DNA from: Lentisphaeria bacterium
GTDB taxonomy: Bacteria; Verrucomicrobiota; Lentisphaeria; Victivallales; UBA1829
Reading direction: 5' to 3'
DNA: 59,588 nucleotides
Assembly: GCA_017541665.1 (NCBI GenBank)
Contig: JAFXYP010000085.1
Span: 1-59,588 of the forward strand
Below the pieces are notes generated by a model. The model was not told the DNA's origin, did no database searches, and worked only from the letters and a program-made list of their open reading frames with translations. Shown one piece after another: positions 17,532 through 24,828 of this stretch; position 1 is the stretch's first letter, and each line of letters starts with the position of its first letter. The position numbers were made by a program, and so were the translations under genes.

Positions 17532-18523
17532 GCGCTGATCCTCCGGAGTTTGTCCATCGCCGCGCCGGAGTCGATGGAGCGTTCGGCGAGCGGGATGCAT
17601 GACTTGATCGAATCGCCCAGCCCGGCGGCGCGGATGATGGCGGCGGCGTTCAGCAGCACGGCCCCGCGCTTCGCGGTACGGTCGCGCCCGGAGAGGATGT
17701 CCAGCAGAATGCGGCTGTTTTCGGTCTTGTCGCCGCCCGCGAGGGTACCCTCGCGCAGAGCCGGGTCGCCCAGCAGCTCGCAGGGGTCGATGACGAATTC
17801 GCGGATCCCGTCCGGCGACAACGCGGCGGCACGGGTGGGCGCAAGGCTGGAGATCTCGTCGAGGCCGTCTTCGCTGTGCACCACGAAACCGTTCCGCACG
17901 CCCAGGTTCCGCAGGACTTCCGCGAACGGCGCGACGAGGCGTTCGTGGTAGACGCCGACCACCATGTACACGGCGTGCGCCGGGTTCGCCAGCGGGCCGA
18001 CGAGGTTGAAGATCGTACGGATGCCGAGGTCGCGGCGCAGTGGCGCGACCTTCGCCATCAAGGGATGCAGGTTCCGTGCGAAAAGAAACGCGATGCCGTT
18101 GTCGCGGATCGACGCCGCCAGCGCAGCAGGATCGCCGTCCAGCTTCACGCCGAGCTCCTCCAGCACGTCGGCCGCGCCGCACTTGCCGGAGACCGCGCGG
18201 TTGCCGTGCTTCGCCATGCGAACGCCCGCGCCCGCCGCCACCAGGGATGCGGCGGTCGAGATATTGAAGGAGCGTCCGCCGTCGCCGCCGGTGCCCACGA
18301 TGTCCGCGCATTCGCCCGCGTCCACGCAGATCATGCGGTCGCGCAGGAATCCTGCGGCCCCGGTCATTTCGGACACGCTTTCGCCGCGCATGGAGAGCGC
18401 GGAGAGCAGCCCGGCGGCAGCGGCCGGGTTTTCTCCCGCGGCGATGGCTTCGACCATCCCGGCGCTTTCGGTTTCGGTCAGCACGCCGCCCGCGATGACT
18501 TTTTTCAGTGCTTCGTTTAGCAT
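17528..18523 (-). CDS. trpD: Anthranilate phosphoribosyltransferase
   Basis: Transfers phosphoribose from PRPP to anthranilate. The 331-residue protein contains the PRPP-binding GTGGDGGRSFNIST, KHGNRAVSG and the second conserved region FNLVGPLANPA. Size fits the stand-alone enzyme; it is not fused to TrpG. The ATG at 18523 overlaps the trpG end by seven bases; longer open frames upstream run through trpG and are not supported. Confidence 0.96.
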   Translation of the reverse strand: MLNEALKKVIAGGVLTETESAGMVEAIAAGENPAAAAGLLSALSMRGESVSEMTGAAGFLRDRMICVDAGECADIVGTGGDGGRSFNISTAASLVAAGAGVRMAKHGNRAVSGKCGAADVLEELGVKLDGDPAALAASIRDNGIAFLFARNLHPLMAKVAPLRRDLGIRTIFNLVGPLANPAHAVYMVVGVYHERLVAPFAEVLRNLGVRNGFVVHSEDGLDEISSLAPTRAAALSPDGIREFVIDPCELLGDPALREGTLAGGDKTENSRILLDILSGRDRTAKRGAVLLNAAAIIRAAGLGDSIKSCIPLAERSIDSGAAMDKLRRISA

Positions 18524-19104
18524 AAGATCCCCGCCTCTCTCAGAAAGTTCCTGATCTGTTTCAACCCGAATTCGCTCAGGATGGATTCCGGGTGGTACTG
18601 GATGCCCTCGATCGGCGCGCCGCCTTCCGGGATGACGCGGACGCCCATGATCTCGCCGTCGTCCGTCTTCGCGGTCACGGCCATGTTCTCCGGGATGCTC
18701 GAGGCCTGGAGCGCCAGCGAATGGTACCGCACGGCGAGGAACCCCTGCGGGATCCCGACGAAAAGCCCTTTGCCGTCGTGGCGGATGGCCGAGGTCTTGC
18801 CGTGCATGATGGACTTCGCATGGACGACCTCCGCGCCGAAATGCGCGCCGATCGCCTGGTGCCCCAGGCACACGCCCAGCATCGGGATCTTTCCCGCGGC
18901 CGCGCCGATCAGGTCCATCATGCACCCGGCGCTCTGCGGACGGCCGGGGCCGGGCGACAGCACGATCGCCTGCGGATTCATCTCCAGCACCTCGGCGGGC
19001 GTGACGTCACGGTTGCGTTTCACGACCATCTCATAACCCGTCTTGGCGAGCATGTGGACCAGGTTGTACGTAAACGAATCATAATTGTCAAGTACGAAGA
19101 TCAT
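18517..19104 (-). CDS. trpG: Anthranilate synthase glutamine amidotransferase subunit
   Basis: Class I glutaminase that supplies ammonia to TrpE. The 195-residue protein starts MIFVLDNYDSFTYNLVH. Catalytic triad: Cys in LGVCLGHQAIG, and His and Glu in QYHPESIL. Also LSPGPGRPQSAG. The ATG at 19104 overlaps the trpE stop (ATGA). The same subunit often serves para-aminobenzoate synthase; no pab gene is in the window, so that is possible but unproven. Confidence 0.96.
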   Translation of the reverse strand: MIFVLDNYDSFTYNLVHMLAKTGYEMVVKRNRDVTPAEVLEMNPQAIVLSPGPGRPQSAGCMMDLIGAAAGKIPMLGVCLGHQAIGAHFGAEVVHAKSIMHGKTSAIRHDGKGLFVGIPQGFLAVRYHSLALQASSIPENMAVTAKTDDGEIMGVRVIPEGGAPIEGIQYHPESILSEFGLKQIRNFLREAGILC

Positions 19105-20576
19105 TTGAGGCCTTTCTCCGCGAATTCCACGGCTTTGAAGAGCGCACGCGCCTTGTTCAGGGTTTCCTGGTATTCCGTTTCCGGCACGGAGTCCGCCACG
19201 ATGCCGCATCCGGCCTGCACTTTGAGCCGGTGGCCGGACACCTCGATCGTGCGGATCGTGATCGCCAGGTCCATATTTCCGTCGTAGCTGAAGTACCCGA
19301 TGGCACCGCCGTAGAACCCGCGCGGGCCGGGCTCGAGCTCGTGAATGATCTCCATGGCGCGGATCTTCGGGGCGCCGCTGAGCGTACCGGCGGGGAACGC
19401 GGTCGAGACCAGGTCGAACGCGTCGCAGTCGTCGCGGAGCTGCCCCTCCACGCTGCTCACCAGATGCATCACGTGCGAATAGCGTTCCACGTGCATGAAG
19501 TCGGAGACCAGGACGCTCCCCGGCTTCGCCGTTCGCCCGATGTCGTTGCGGCCGAGGTCGACCAGCATCAGATGCTCCGCGCGTTCCTTCTCGTCGGCGA
19601 GGAGCGAACGCTCCAGAGAGGCATCCTTTTCCGCGGTGGCGCCGCGCGGCCGCGTACCGGCGATCGGGCGCACCAGCGAGACGCCGTTTTCGAGCCGCAC
19701 CAGCGTTTCGGGCGAGGAACCGATCAGGATGTCGCCGCCGAGCTTCAGGTAGAACATGTACGGCGACGGATTGATCAGGCGCAGGGCGCGGTAGATGCTG
19801 AACGGCGGGATGTCGGATTCCGCCGAGAACGCCTGCGACGGCACGACCTGGATCACGTCGCCCTCGACGATGTGGCGCTTCGAGGCTTCGACGATCTTCA
19901 GGAACGCGTCGTGCGTCATTTCCGGCTTCAGCTCCACATGCGCCCCGGACGCGGATTCCGTCCGCGAGGGCATCCGGCGGCAGATCTTTTCGATGATCGC
20001 GCCGACCCGGTGCATCGCGCTCGCGTAGGCCTCGTCCGCGGTTTCGAAATGGTCCGTCTGCACATTCACCACCACCTTGATCGTGTGGCGCTTGTTGTCG
20101 AACGCGATGATCTCGTTCGTGAGCATGAACGCGCATACGGGGCCGCGGCTGCCGCCCTTCGGCGCGGGCAGTTCCTCGAAAAGCCCCGCCGCCTCGTAGT
20201 CCAGACGTCCGATCGCGCCGCCCGGCATGGGCGGGAGTTCGGGATCGTGCGCCACTTTCTTCCCGCCGATGATGCCGCGGAGGGCGTTCAGCGGATTGTC
20301 CTCGAACGGCAACGCGCGGCGTTCGCCGTGCATTTCCAGGTACGGCACGCCGTCCACGACCGTGAACAGCCCGTACGGGTTCACGCCGAGGAACGAATAC
20401 CGCCCCAGGTTCTCGCCGCCCTCCACGCTTTCCAGCAGCGCGATGCAGTCGTCCTGGATGAACCGTTCCAGCACGGATACCGGCGTATCCATGTCGCCCG
20501 GGATCTCGCGGCACACCGGCACGACTTCGCCGGTCTCCGCCATCGCCCGGAATTGCTCCAGAGTCGTTTCTTTCAT
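19101..20576 (-). CDS. trpE: Anthranilate synthase component I
   Basis: Makes anthranilate from chorismate using TrpG-derived ammonia. The 491-residue protein has the tryptophan feedback motif LLES in CIALLESVEGG, NPSPYMFYL, IAGTRPRG, and the chorismate-binding end region GCGIVADSVPETEYQETLNKA. First structural gene of the operon; the ATG at 20576 follows TTCTCCTGTGT on the plus strand, that is, ACACAGGAGAA upstream in the sense of the gene. Expression is expected to depend on the attenuator at 20709-20844; activity on feedback by tryptophan. Confidence 0.97.
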   Translation of the reverse strand: MKETTLEQFRAMAETGEVVPVCREIPGDMDTPVSVLERFIQDDCIALLESVEGGENLGRYSFLGVNPYGLFTVVDGVPYLEMHGERRALPFEDNPLNALRGIIGGKKVAHDPELPPMPGGAIGRLDYEAAGLFEELPAPKGGSRGPVCAFMLTNEIIAFDNKRHTIKVVVNVQTDHFETADEAYASAMHRVGAIIEKICRRMPSRTESASGAHVELKPEMTHDAFLKIVEASKRHIVEGDVIQVVPSQAFSAESDIPPFSIYRALRLINPSPYMFYLKLGGDILIGSSPETLVRLENGVSLVRPIAGTRPRGATAEKDASLERSLLADEKERAEHLMLVDLGRNDIGRTAKPGSVLVSDFMHVERYSHVMHLVSSVEGQLRDDCDAFDLVSTAFPAGTLSGAPKIRAMEIIHELEPGPRGFYGGAIGYFSYDGNMDLAITIRTIEVSGHRLKVQAGCGIVADSVPETEYQETLNKARALFKAVEFAEKGLK

Positions 20577-20665
20577 TTTGTTCTCCTGTGTTTGGTTTGT
20601 TATGTGTTATGTGTTTTGGTTTACAAAGTTTGGATGCCGCTTTCGGCGCTTGTCCGGATGAAGTG

Positions 20666-20699
20666 AAAAAAAGCACCCGGCTTGTTCAGGTCCGGATGC
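20666..20699 (-). terminator. Second terminator hairpin in the trp leader
   Basis: On the minus strand GCATCCGG (20692-20699) pairs with CCGGGTGC (20673-20680, one G-U pair), followed by seven T (20666-20672). It lies between the main attenuator and trpE. Confidence 0.65.
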
Positions 20700-20708
20700 G
20701 GTCTCAAG

Positions 20709-20788
20709 AAAAAAGGCGGGTCAATCCGTTGATTGATCCGCCATGCGATTCATTTTTCAGAGGATACGAACAATCCAGCCCTGGCGGA
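20709..20788 (-). promoter_or_regulatory. trp attenuator: antiterminator and terminator
   Basis: Terminator (3:4): GGCGGATCAATC pairs with GATTGACCCGCC with one mismatch at 20715-20742, followed by six T at 20709-20714. Antiterminator (2:3): TCCGCCA (plus-strand 20782-20788) can pair with TGGCGGA (20737-20743), which would sequester the terminator's first arm. A 1:2 pause hairpin CTGGTGG/CCGCCAG with a 6-base loop involves the last Trp codons of the leader peptide. These three pairings are mutually exclusive, as in classical Trp attenuation. Confidence 0.88.
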
Positions 20789-20790
20789 AA

Positions 20791-20844
20791 TTACCACCAG
20801 CGCCACCAGCAGGAGTTGAAGGATTTGTTCGCGTAGATTTTCAT
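20791..20844 (-). CDS. trpL: trp operon leader peptide
   Basis: A 17-residue peptide MKIYANKSFNSCWWRWW with four Trp codons in the last five positions (20794-20808), ending TAA at 20791. Ribosome stalling at these codons when Trp-tRNA is scarce would free the antiterminator and allow trpE transcription. There is no good ribosome-binding site before the ATG, and the promoter at 20854 leaves only a few untranslated bases, so initiation may be leaderless; an in-frame ATG six codons upstream lies in the promoter itself. Confidence 0.88.
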   Translation of the reverse strand: MKIYANKSFNSCWWRWW

Positions 20845-20853
20845 AATGTCTTT

Positions 20854-20882
20854 ACTATACATCCATTTTTCGCAAAAATCAA
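20854..20882 (-). promoter_or_regulatory. Sigma-70 promoter of the trp operon
   Basis: On the minus strand TTGATT, a 17-base spacer and TATAGT, ending nine bases before the leader peptide ATG. Transcription would start within a few bases of that ATG. Confidence 0.72.
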
Positions 20883-20966
20883 CCGGCTTTCTCATCTTTT
20901 TTTGTTTTTTCTTGAATCCGCTGCATCCGGCTGTGTCGAAGCCGCATACCTTTTTCGAACCTTTTT

Positions 20967-20982
20967 TCGAAAACGTTTTCGA
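20967..20982. promoter_or_regulatory. 16-bp palindrome, probable operator
   Basis: Perfect palindrome TCGAAAACGTTTTCGA with a central CG, like operators of LacI-family regulators. A further TTCGAA lies just to the left, and TTATATATT to the right. It lies between the divergent trp operon and the gene at 21122 and could serve either. The regulator is not in the window. Confidence 0.45.
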
Positions 20983-21121
20983 ATACCTTATATATTCACG
21001 CACGCGAGGCAGCGGGATCTTTTGTTTTTTTCCCGGAATCCGCACAATAAACGAACGCGGGAAGCGTTAATTGATTTGGAAACAGACAAAACAAAACCTC
21101 TGAAACTCAGGAGACACTGTC

Positions 21122-21592
21122 ATGAAGAACTCAAACATTATCAATACGCAGAAAACCGCCCCGAAACTGACTTTCACGACCGTCATCGTCATGGTCCTCG
21201 CCATGCTCCCGGTCCTGCTTTTCGCCATGACCCGGATGATCCCGCCGGTGGACAACACGACCGAAAAAGCCACCGTCAGCGAAGCCGAAACGAAGCGCAC
21301 CAGCGCCGCGGAACGCCGCGCCCAGCGCGCCGAAACCCGCAAGGCCAAGAAAGCCGAGAAGGCCGCGACGACCTCCGTGCAGCACGGCATGGCTCCCGAT
21401 CCGGGCATGGCATCCTTCCCGATGCCCCCGATGGAACCTATGGAGTTCAACGGCGGCTTCGGCCCCGGCATGGGCTTTGACAACGGCATGGCAATGGGTC
21501 CCGGAATGGGCGGCTTCGGCGGCGGTTTCGGCTCCGGTGCAATGGGCGGCGGCTTCGGCCCCGGAATGGGCGGCAATTTCGGAATGTTCTGA
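21122..21592 (+). CDS. Membrane-anchored Gly/Phe/Met-rich protein
   Basis: A 156-residue protein with one membrane segment near the N-terminus (FTTVIVMVLAMLPVLLFAM, about 17-35), a Lys/Arg/Ala/Glu-rich linker (SAAERRAQRAETRKAKKAE) likely helical, and a C-terminal half of GGFGPGM-type units. The predicted topology places the Gly-rich tail outside the cytosol. A canonical GGAG-type ribosome site precedes the ATG. Its style resembles the exported protein at 1-674, but no catalytic motif is seen. A strong terminator follows, so it is a single-gene unit. Confidence 0.72.
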   Translation: MKNSNIINTQKTAPKLTFTTVIVMVLAMLPVLLFAMTRMIPPVDNTTEKATVSEAETKRTSAAERRAQRAETRKAKKAEKAATTSVQHGMAPDPGMASFPMPPMEPMEFNGGFGPGMGFDNGMAMGPGMGGFGGGFGSGAMGGGFGPGMGGNFGMF

Positions 21593-21620
21593 TCCCCCCT
21601 TCCCGAACGGACAAAAGATC

Positions 21621-21653
21621 AAGACCGGTTTCCTCGCGGAGCCGGTCTTTTTT
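21621..21653 (+). terminator. Terminator of the Gly-rich protein gene
   Basis: AAGACCGG pairs perfectly with CCGGTCTT (13-base loop) and continues into TTTT. Confidence 0.88.
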
Positions 21654-21999
21654 CTGCCGATGACAAGTGCGGATGCTCCCGGTCATGGGCTGTCGGCTTG
21701 CACCCCGCCCCGGCTCTCTGAAGCATGCCGCACATCGGGCAGGACTCCGTCACTCCGAGGAATGCGCCCGCGCCGCTTATTTTGTGCGTGTCTATGTCCG
21801 GCGAAGCAAGGCCGCCGGGATAGCCCGACCATCGGCAGACGGTCGGGCACACATCGTATTTCGTTTGAACCGTCCGACAAAAAACCCCGGTCTGCATGGA
21901 CGCAGGCCGAGGGCGGGAAGGATTGTCTTTTTGATCCGGGGCGGGTTTCAGGCGGCTTTCCGTAAAAACTCTGCCTGATCTCCGCCCGGAGCGATTCGA
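21654..21999. other. 346-base region without a supported gene
   Basis: It holds a GCCCGACC/GGTCGGGC hairpin at about 21821-21847 without a T-run and the amtB terminator at 21879-21912. Open frames here have no ribosome site or family features. Confidence 0.5.
21879..21912 (-). terminator. Terminator of glnK-amtB
   Basis: On the minus strand CCTCGGCCTGC can pair with GCAGACCGGGG (one mismatch, one G-U), followed by six T at 21879-21884. It lies about 90 bases past the amtB stop. Confidence 0.6.
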
Positions 22000-23391
22000 T
22001 TACATGTTGACGAAGAACTGGAATCCGGGATAGGCTTCGCCGCCGTGTTCGCAGAGGTCGAGGCCGCGGAGTTCTTCCTCCTCGGAGACGCGGATGCCGG
22101 AGATTTTCTTCAGGACGAAGAAGATCGCGAAGGAGGACACGAACGAGACGGCGCCGACGACGGCCGCACCGAGGAGCTGCACCTTGAACGTGTATTCCGG
22201 CACGACGGAGAAGATGCCGACCGCGAGCGTGCCCCAAACGCCGTTCACCAGGTGGACGGAGAGCGCGCCGACGGGGTCGTCGAGGTGGAGCCGGTCGAAG
22301 AGCACGACCGCGGGCACCACGATGATGCCGGCGATGAGGCCGATGATGACCGCCGAACCGACGCTCACGCAGTCCGCGCCGGCGGTGATGCCGACCAGGC
22401 CGGCAAGGCAGCCGTTCATGGTCATGGAGAGGTCGGGATGGTGCAGCATGATCTTGCTCGTCAGCATGCTGGAGACGACTGCCGCGCTGGCGGCGATCAT
22501 GGTGTTCACGAGCACGAGGCTGACCTTGCTCGGATCGGCGTTCAGGGCGGACGCGCCGTTGAACCCGAACCAGCCGAGCCAGAGCAGGAAGACGCCGATG
22601 GTGACGAGCGGCATGTTGTGGCCCATGATGGGCATCACCTTGCCGCCGACGTACTTGCCGATGCGCGGCCCGAGCAGGATCACGCCGGAGAGCGCGGCCC
22701 AGCCGCCGACGCTGTGCACGAACGTGGAGCCGGCGAAATCGTGGAAATGAAGGGCATCAAGCCAGCCGCCGCCCCAGCCCCAGGAGCCGACGATCGGGTA
22801 CACGACCGACACGTAGACCGCCGTGAAGATCAGGTAGCTGGTCAGCTTCACGCGTTCCGCCACCGCGCCGGACACGATGGTCGCGGCGGTCGCGGCGAAC
22901 ATCCCCTGGAAGAAGAAGTCCGTCCAGTAGGTGAACTCGCCGTTGTGGTACAGGATCGGGTCGCCAGCGGGCAGATGCAGGCCGAACCCGGCGAACCCGA
23001 ACCAGTTGTTCCAGATCCAGTGCACGCCGGGATACATGAGCGCGAATCCGCAGACCGCATAGGACAGGAACCCGATGGCCGGGGTCATGGTGTTCTTGAA
23101 GAGGATGTTGTTGCAGTTCTTGGCGCGGGCGAGGCCGGACTCGACGCAGGCGAATCCGAGGTGCATCAGGAAGACCAGCATGCCGCCGGCCATGACCCAC
23201 AGGTTGTTGACCGCGAACATCGCGAGATCGGCGGTCGAAGGCGCGGACGCTGCCGCGGGTGCAACTGCTTCCGTGGCGACTTCGGCTGCCACGACCGTTT
23301 CGGCGATCGCCTGTGCCGCCTGTTCCTCCGCACCGACGCAGATTCCAACGAATACCAGGCTCATCAGAGCCGCTGTCAGGATTTTATTCAT
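22000..23391 (-). CDS. amtB: Ammonium transporter
   Basis: A 463-residue Amt/Rh channel for ammonium uptake across the inner membrane. It opens with a signal-peptide-like segment (MNKILTAALMSLVFVGICVG) and an unusually long Ala-rich stretch (to about residue 55) before the first core helix. The core has eleven or so membrane helices; the pore histidines appear in FAGSTFVHSVGGWAAL and VGALSVHLVNGVWGT, and CVESGLARAKN is typical. The C-terminal tail that contacts GlnK is present. It follows glnK by 36 bases, forming the usual glnK-amtB pair under a sigma-54 promoter. Confidence 0.95.
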   Translation of the reverse strand: MNKILTAALMSLVFVGICVGAEEQAAQAIAETVVAAEVATEAVAPAAASAPSTADLAMFAVNNLWVMAGGMLVFLMHLGFACVESGLARAKNCNNILFKNTMTPAIGFLSYAVCGFALMYPGVHWIWNNWFGFAGFGLHLPAGDPILYHNGEFTYWTDFFFQGMFAATAATIVSGAVAERVKLTSYLIFTAVYVSVVYPIVGSWGWGGGWLDALHFHDFAGSTFVHSVGGWAALSGVILLGPRIGKYVGGKVMPIMGHNMPLVTIGVFLLWLGWFGFNGASALNADPSKVSLVLVNTMIAASAAVVSSMLTSKIMLHHPDLSMTMNGCLAGLVGITAGADCVSVGSAVIIGLIAGIIVVPAVVLFDRLHLDDPVGALSVHLVNGVWGTLAVGIFSVVPEYTFKVQLLGAAVVGAVSFVSSFAIFFVLKKISGIRVSEEEELRGLDLCEHGGEAYPGFQFFVNM

Positions 23392-23427
23392 GATGAATTT
23401 CCTTCTTTCTGTTCTGATGTTGCCGGG

Positions 23428-23769
23428 TCAGCCGATGGCCTCGTTGCCGCGTTCGCCCGTACGGATGCGGACACATTCCTCAATGGGGAGCACGAAGATC
23501 TTGCCGTCGCCGATGTGGCCGGTGCGTGCGCCTTCGCAGATGCCCTCGATCGTGGGCTCCACGAAGTCGTCGTTCACGGCGATCGCCAGGCGGACCTTCT
23601 TCAGCAGATTGACTTCCTGAAGGGCGCCGCGCCACATATGCACATAGCCGCGCTGCTGGCCGCAGCCCAGCGCGTTCGTGACGGAGATTTTGAAGATGCT
23701 GCGGGCGTAAAGCGCCTGCTTGACGGGATTCAGCCGGTCGGGCTGGATGTACGCGATGATCAGTTTCAT
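23428..23769 (-). CDS. glnK: PII nitrogen regulatory protein lacking the uridylylation tyrosine
   Basis: A 113-residue PII trimer-type signal protein that senses ATP/ADP and 2-oxoglutarate and blocks AmtB. The ATG at 23769 fits the family start (MKLIIAYIQPDRLNPVK). Conserved elements: Gln39, Lys58, and the C-terminal TGHIGDGKIFVLPI with RIRTGE. The T-loop reads GYVHMWRGALQE: position 46 is Trp and position 51, the Tyr that is uridylylated in enterobacteria, is Gln. So signalling by uridylylation is not expected; direct effector binding should still work. First gene of glnK-amtB. Confidence 0.95.
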   Translation of the reverse strand: MKLIIAYIQPDRLNPVKQALYARSIFKISVTNALGCGQQRGYVHMWRGALQEVNLLKKVRLAIAVNDDFVEPTIEGICEGARTGHIGDGKIFVLPIEECVRIRTGERGNEAIG

Positions 23770-23849
23770 TCGGATGTCTCCTTGAGGATTGCGGGCCGTT
23801 CCGTTCCATGGAAAACGAACAGCCCCTTTTGAGGTTACGGCGAAGGATG

Positions 23850-23866
23850 AGCACATCCCGTGCCAA
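23850..23866 (-). promoter_or_regulatory. Sigma-54 promoter of glnK-amtB
   Basis: On the minus strand TTGGCACGGGATGTGCT, with GG at -24 and GC at -12 ten bases apart, matching the consensus YTGGCACGN4TTGCW in all but one position. It lies 81 bases before the glnK start. Confidence 0.85.
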
Positions 23867-23907
23867 CACGGTTTTCAGGCGGAAAAACCGGGTGAAACAG
23901 GCCTGAA

Positions 23908-23950
23908 TGTTTTACAAAAAATGAGCAACCCGGCAACAGAATGTAAAACA
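23908..23950. promoter_or_regulatory. Candidate activator-binding inverted repeat upstream of glnK
   Basis: TGTTTTACA (23908-23916) and its exact reverse complement TGTAAAACA (23942-23950). The nearer arm begins 42 bases upstream of the sigma-54 -24 element. Similar TTTACA/TGTAA elements occur in the gltB/purF-like intergenic region at the same distance. Confidence 0.55.
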
Positions 23951-23999
23951 ACTACCCTTTGACAGGAGCTTTTCTGCATCGAAAATGCCGTTCAGGGAT

Positions 24000-24028
24000 T
24001 TGACAAAGCATCCGGCAGGCAGTACATT
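24000..24028 (+). promoter_or_regulatory. Sigma-70 promoter of the GyrI-like gene
   Basis: Perfect -35 TTGACA, 17-base spacer, -10 TACATT; 46 bases before the ATG at 24075. Confidence 0.75.
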
Positions 24029-24074
24029 TATTACAGTAGAAACGCACTCAATCCTGAAAAGAAAGAATCGAACC

Positions 24075-24602
24075 ATGGAACTGCAACCCGTCATCCGCCA
24101 TCATAACGAAATCACCGTCATCGGCTACTCCATCGTCATCCGGACCGAGGAAGGCCCGGAAAAATGCCCGGAATTCTGGAACGAACAGTACGCGCAGCGT
24201 TTTGCGCGCCTGTTTCAGACCATGAAGCCGGAGACGCCGGAGGAGCGGGCCGTCTGGGACAACAAGATCGGCCAGTACGCCGTCTGCCGCTGCCTGGAAA
24301 GCGAGGGGCAGGACGGGTTCGAGTACATGATCTGCGGCGAGTATCAGGGCGGCGCCGTCCCGGAGGGCATGAAGCTCCTGACCCTCCCCGAATCCGACTG
24401 GATGAAGTTCCGCTGCAAAGGCGCCCTGCCGAAATCGCTTCAGGACCTTTACGACGCCGCCTACGGCTGGCTGAACGACCACCCGGAGTATCAGGGGGCC
24501 GGCATCGACATCGAGAGCTACACCCCCGGAAATCCCGCCGCCCCGGACTATGAATGCGCCCTCATCATCCTCGTAAAAAAGGCCGGGGATCATTCGGGGT
24601 GA
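24075..24602 (+). CDS. GyrI-like/AraC effector-binding-type small-molecule-binding protein
   Basis: A 175-residue cytosolic protein whose sequence style (ELQPVIRHHNEITVIGYSIV at the start, FEYMICGEYQGG, WLNDHPEYQGAGIDIESYTP near the end) resembles the GyrI-like fold that forms the effector domain of some AraC/MerR regulators and stand-alone drug-binding proteins. No DNA-binding domain is attached. The ATG at 24075 is chosen because family similarity begins there and the promoter sits just upstream; an in-frame ATG at 23985 precedes that promoter. Family call is moderately sure; ligand unknown. Confidence 0.65.
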   Translation: MELQPVIRHHNEITVIGYSIVIRTEEGPEKCPEFWNEQYAQRFARLFQTMKPETPEERAVWDNKIGQYAVCRCLESEGQDGFEYMICGEYQGGAVPEGMKLLTLPESDWMKFRCKGALPKSLQDLYDAAYGWLNDHPEYQGAGIDIESYTPGNPAAPDYECALIILVKKAGDHSG

Positions 24603-24744
24603 AGAAGCCAGTGAGGTTCTGTCCTCTTGAAGAATGTCTTTTTTCGTGCTTTCCGGTCGTATCCTTTTTTATCCCGCTGCCGTTTTATGCTGACATATGT
24701 ATTATTCCAGTCTTTTTTATTTGTTTTTTTTCACCTGAAACGGA

Positions 24745-24772
24745 TTGATATCCGCAAAACCCGCGTTATATT
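24745..24772 (+). promoter_or_regulatory. Sigma-70 promoter
   Basis: TTGATA, a 16-base spacer and TATATT, 56 bases before the ATG at 24829. Confidence 0.7.
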
Positions 24773-24828
24773 GAACGAAGCAAGACAATCCGCATGGGAT
24801 GCGTAAAAAAAACATAAAGGAGAAACCA

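Noticed and set aside
21821..21847. GCCCGACC/GGTCGGGC hairpin
   Set aside because: Stable stem but no T-run on either strand; not called a terminator.
23959..23987. TTGACA with 17-base spacer before 24075
   Set aside because: The -10 would be AAAATG; the promoter at 24000-24028 is far better.
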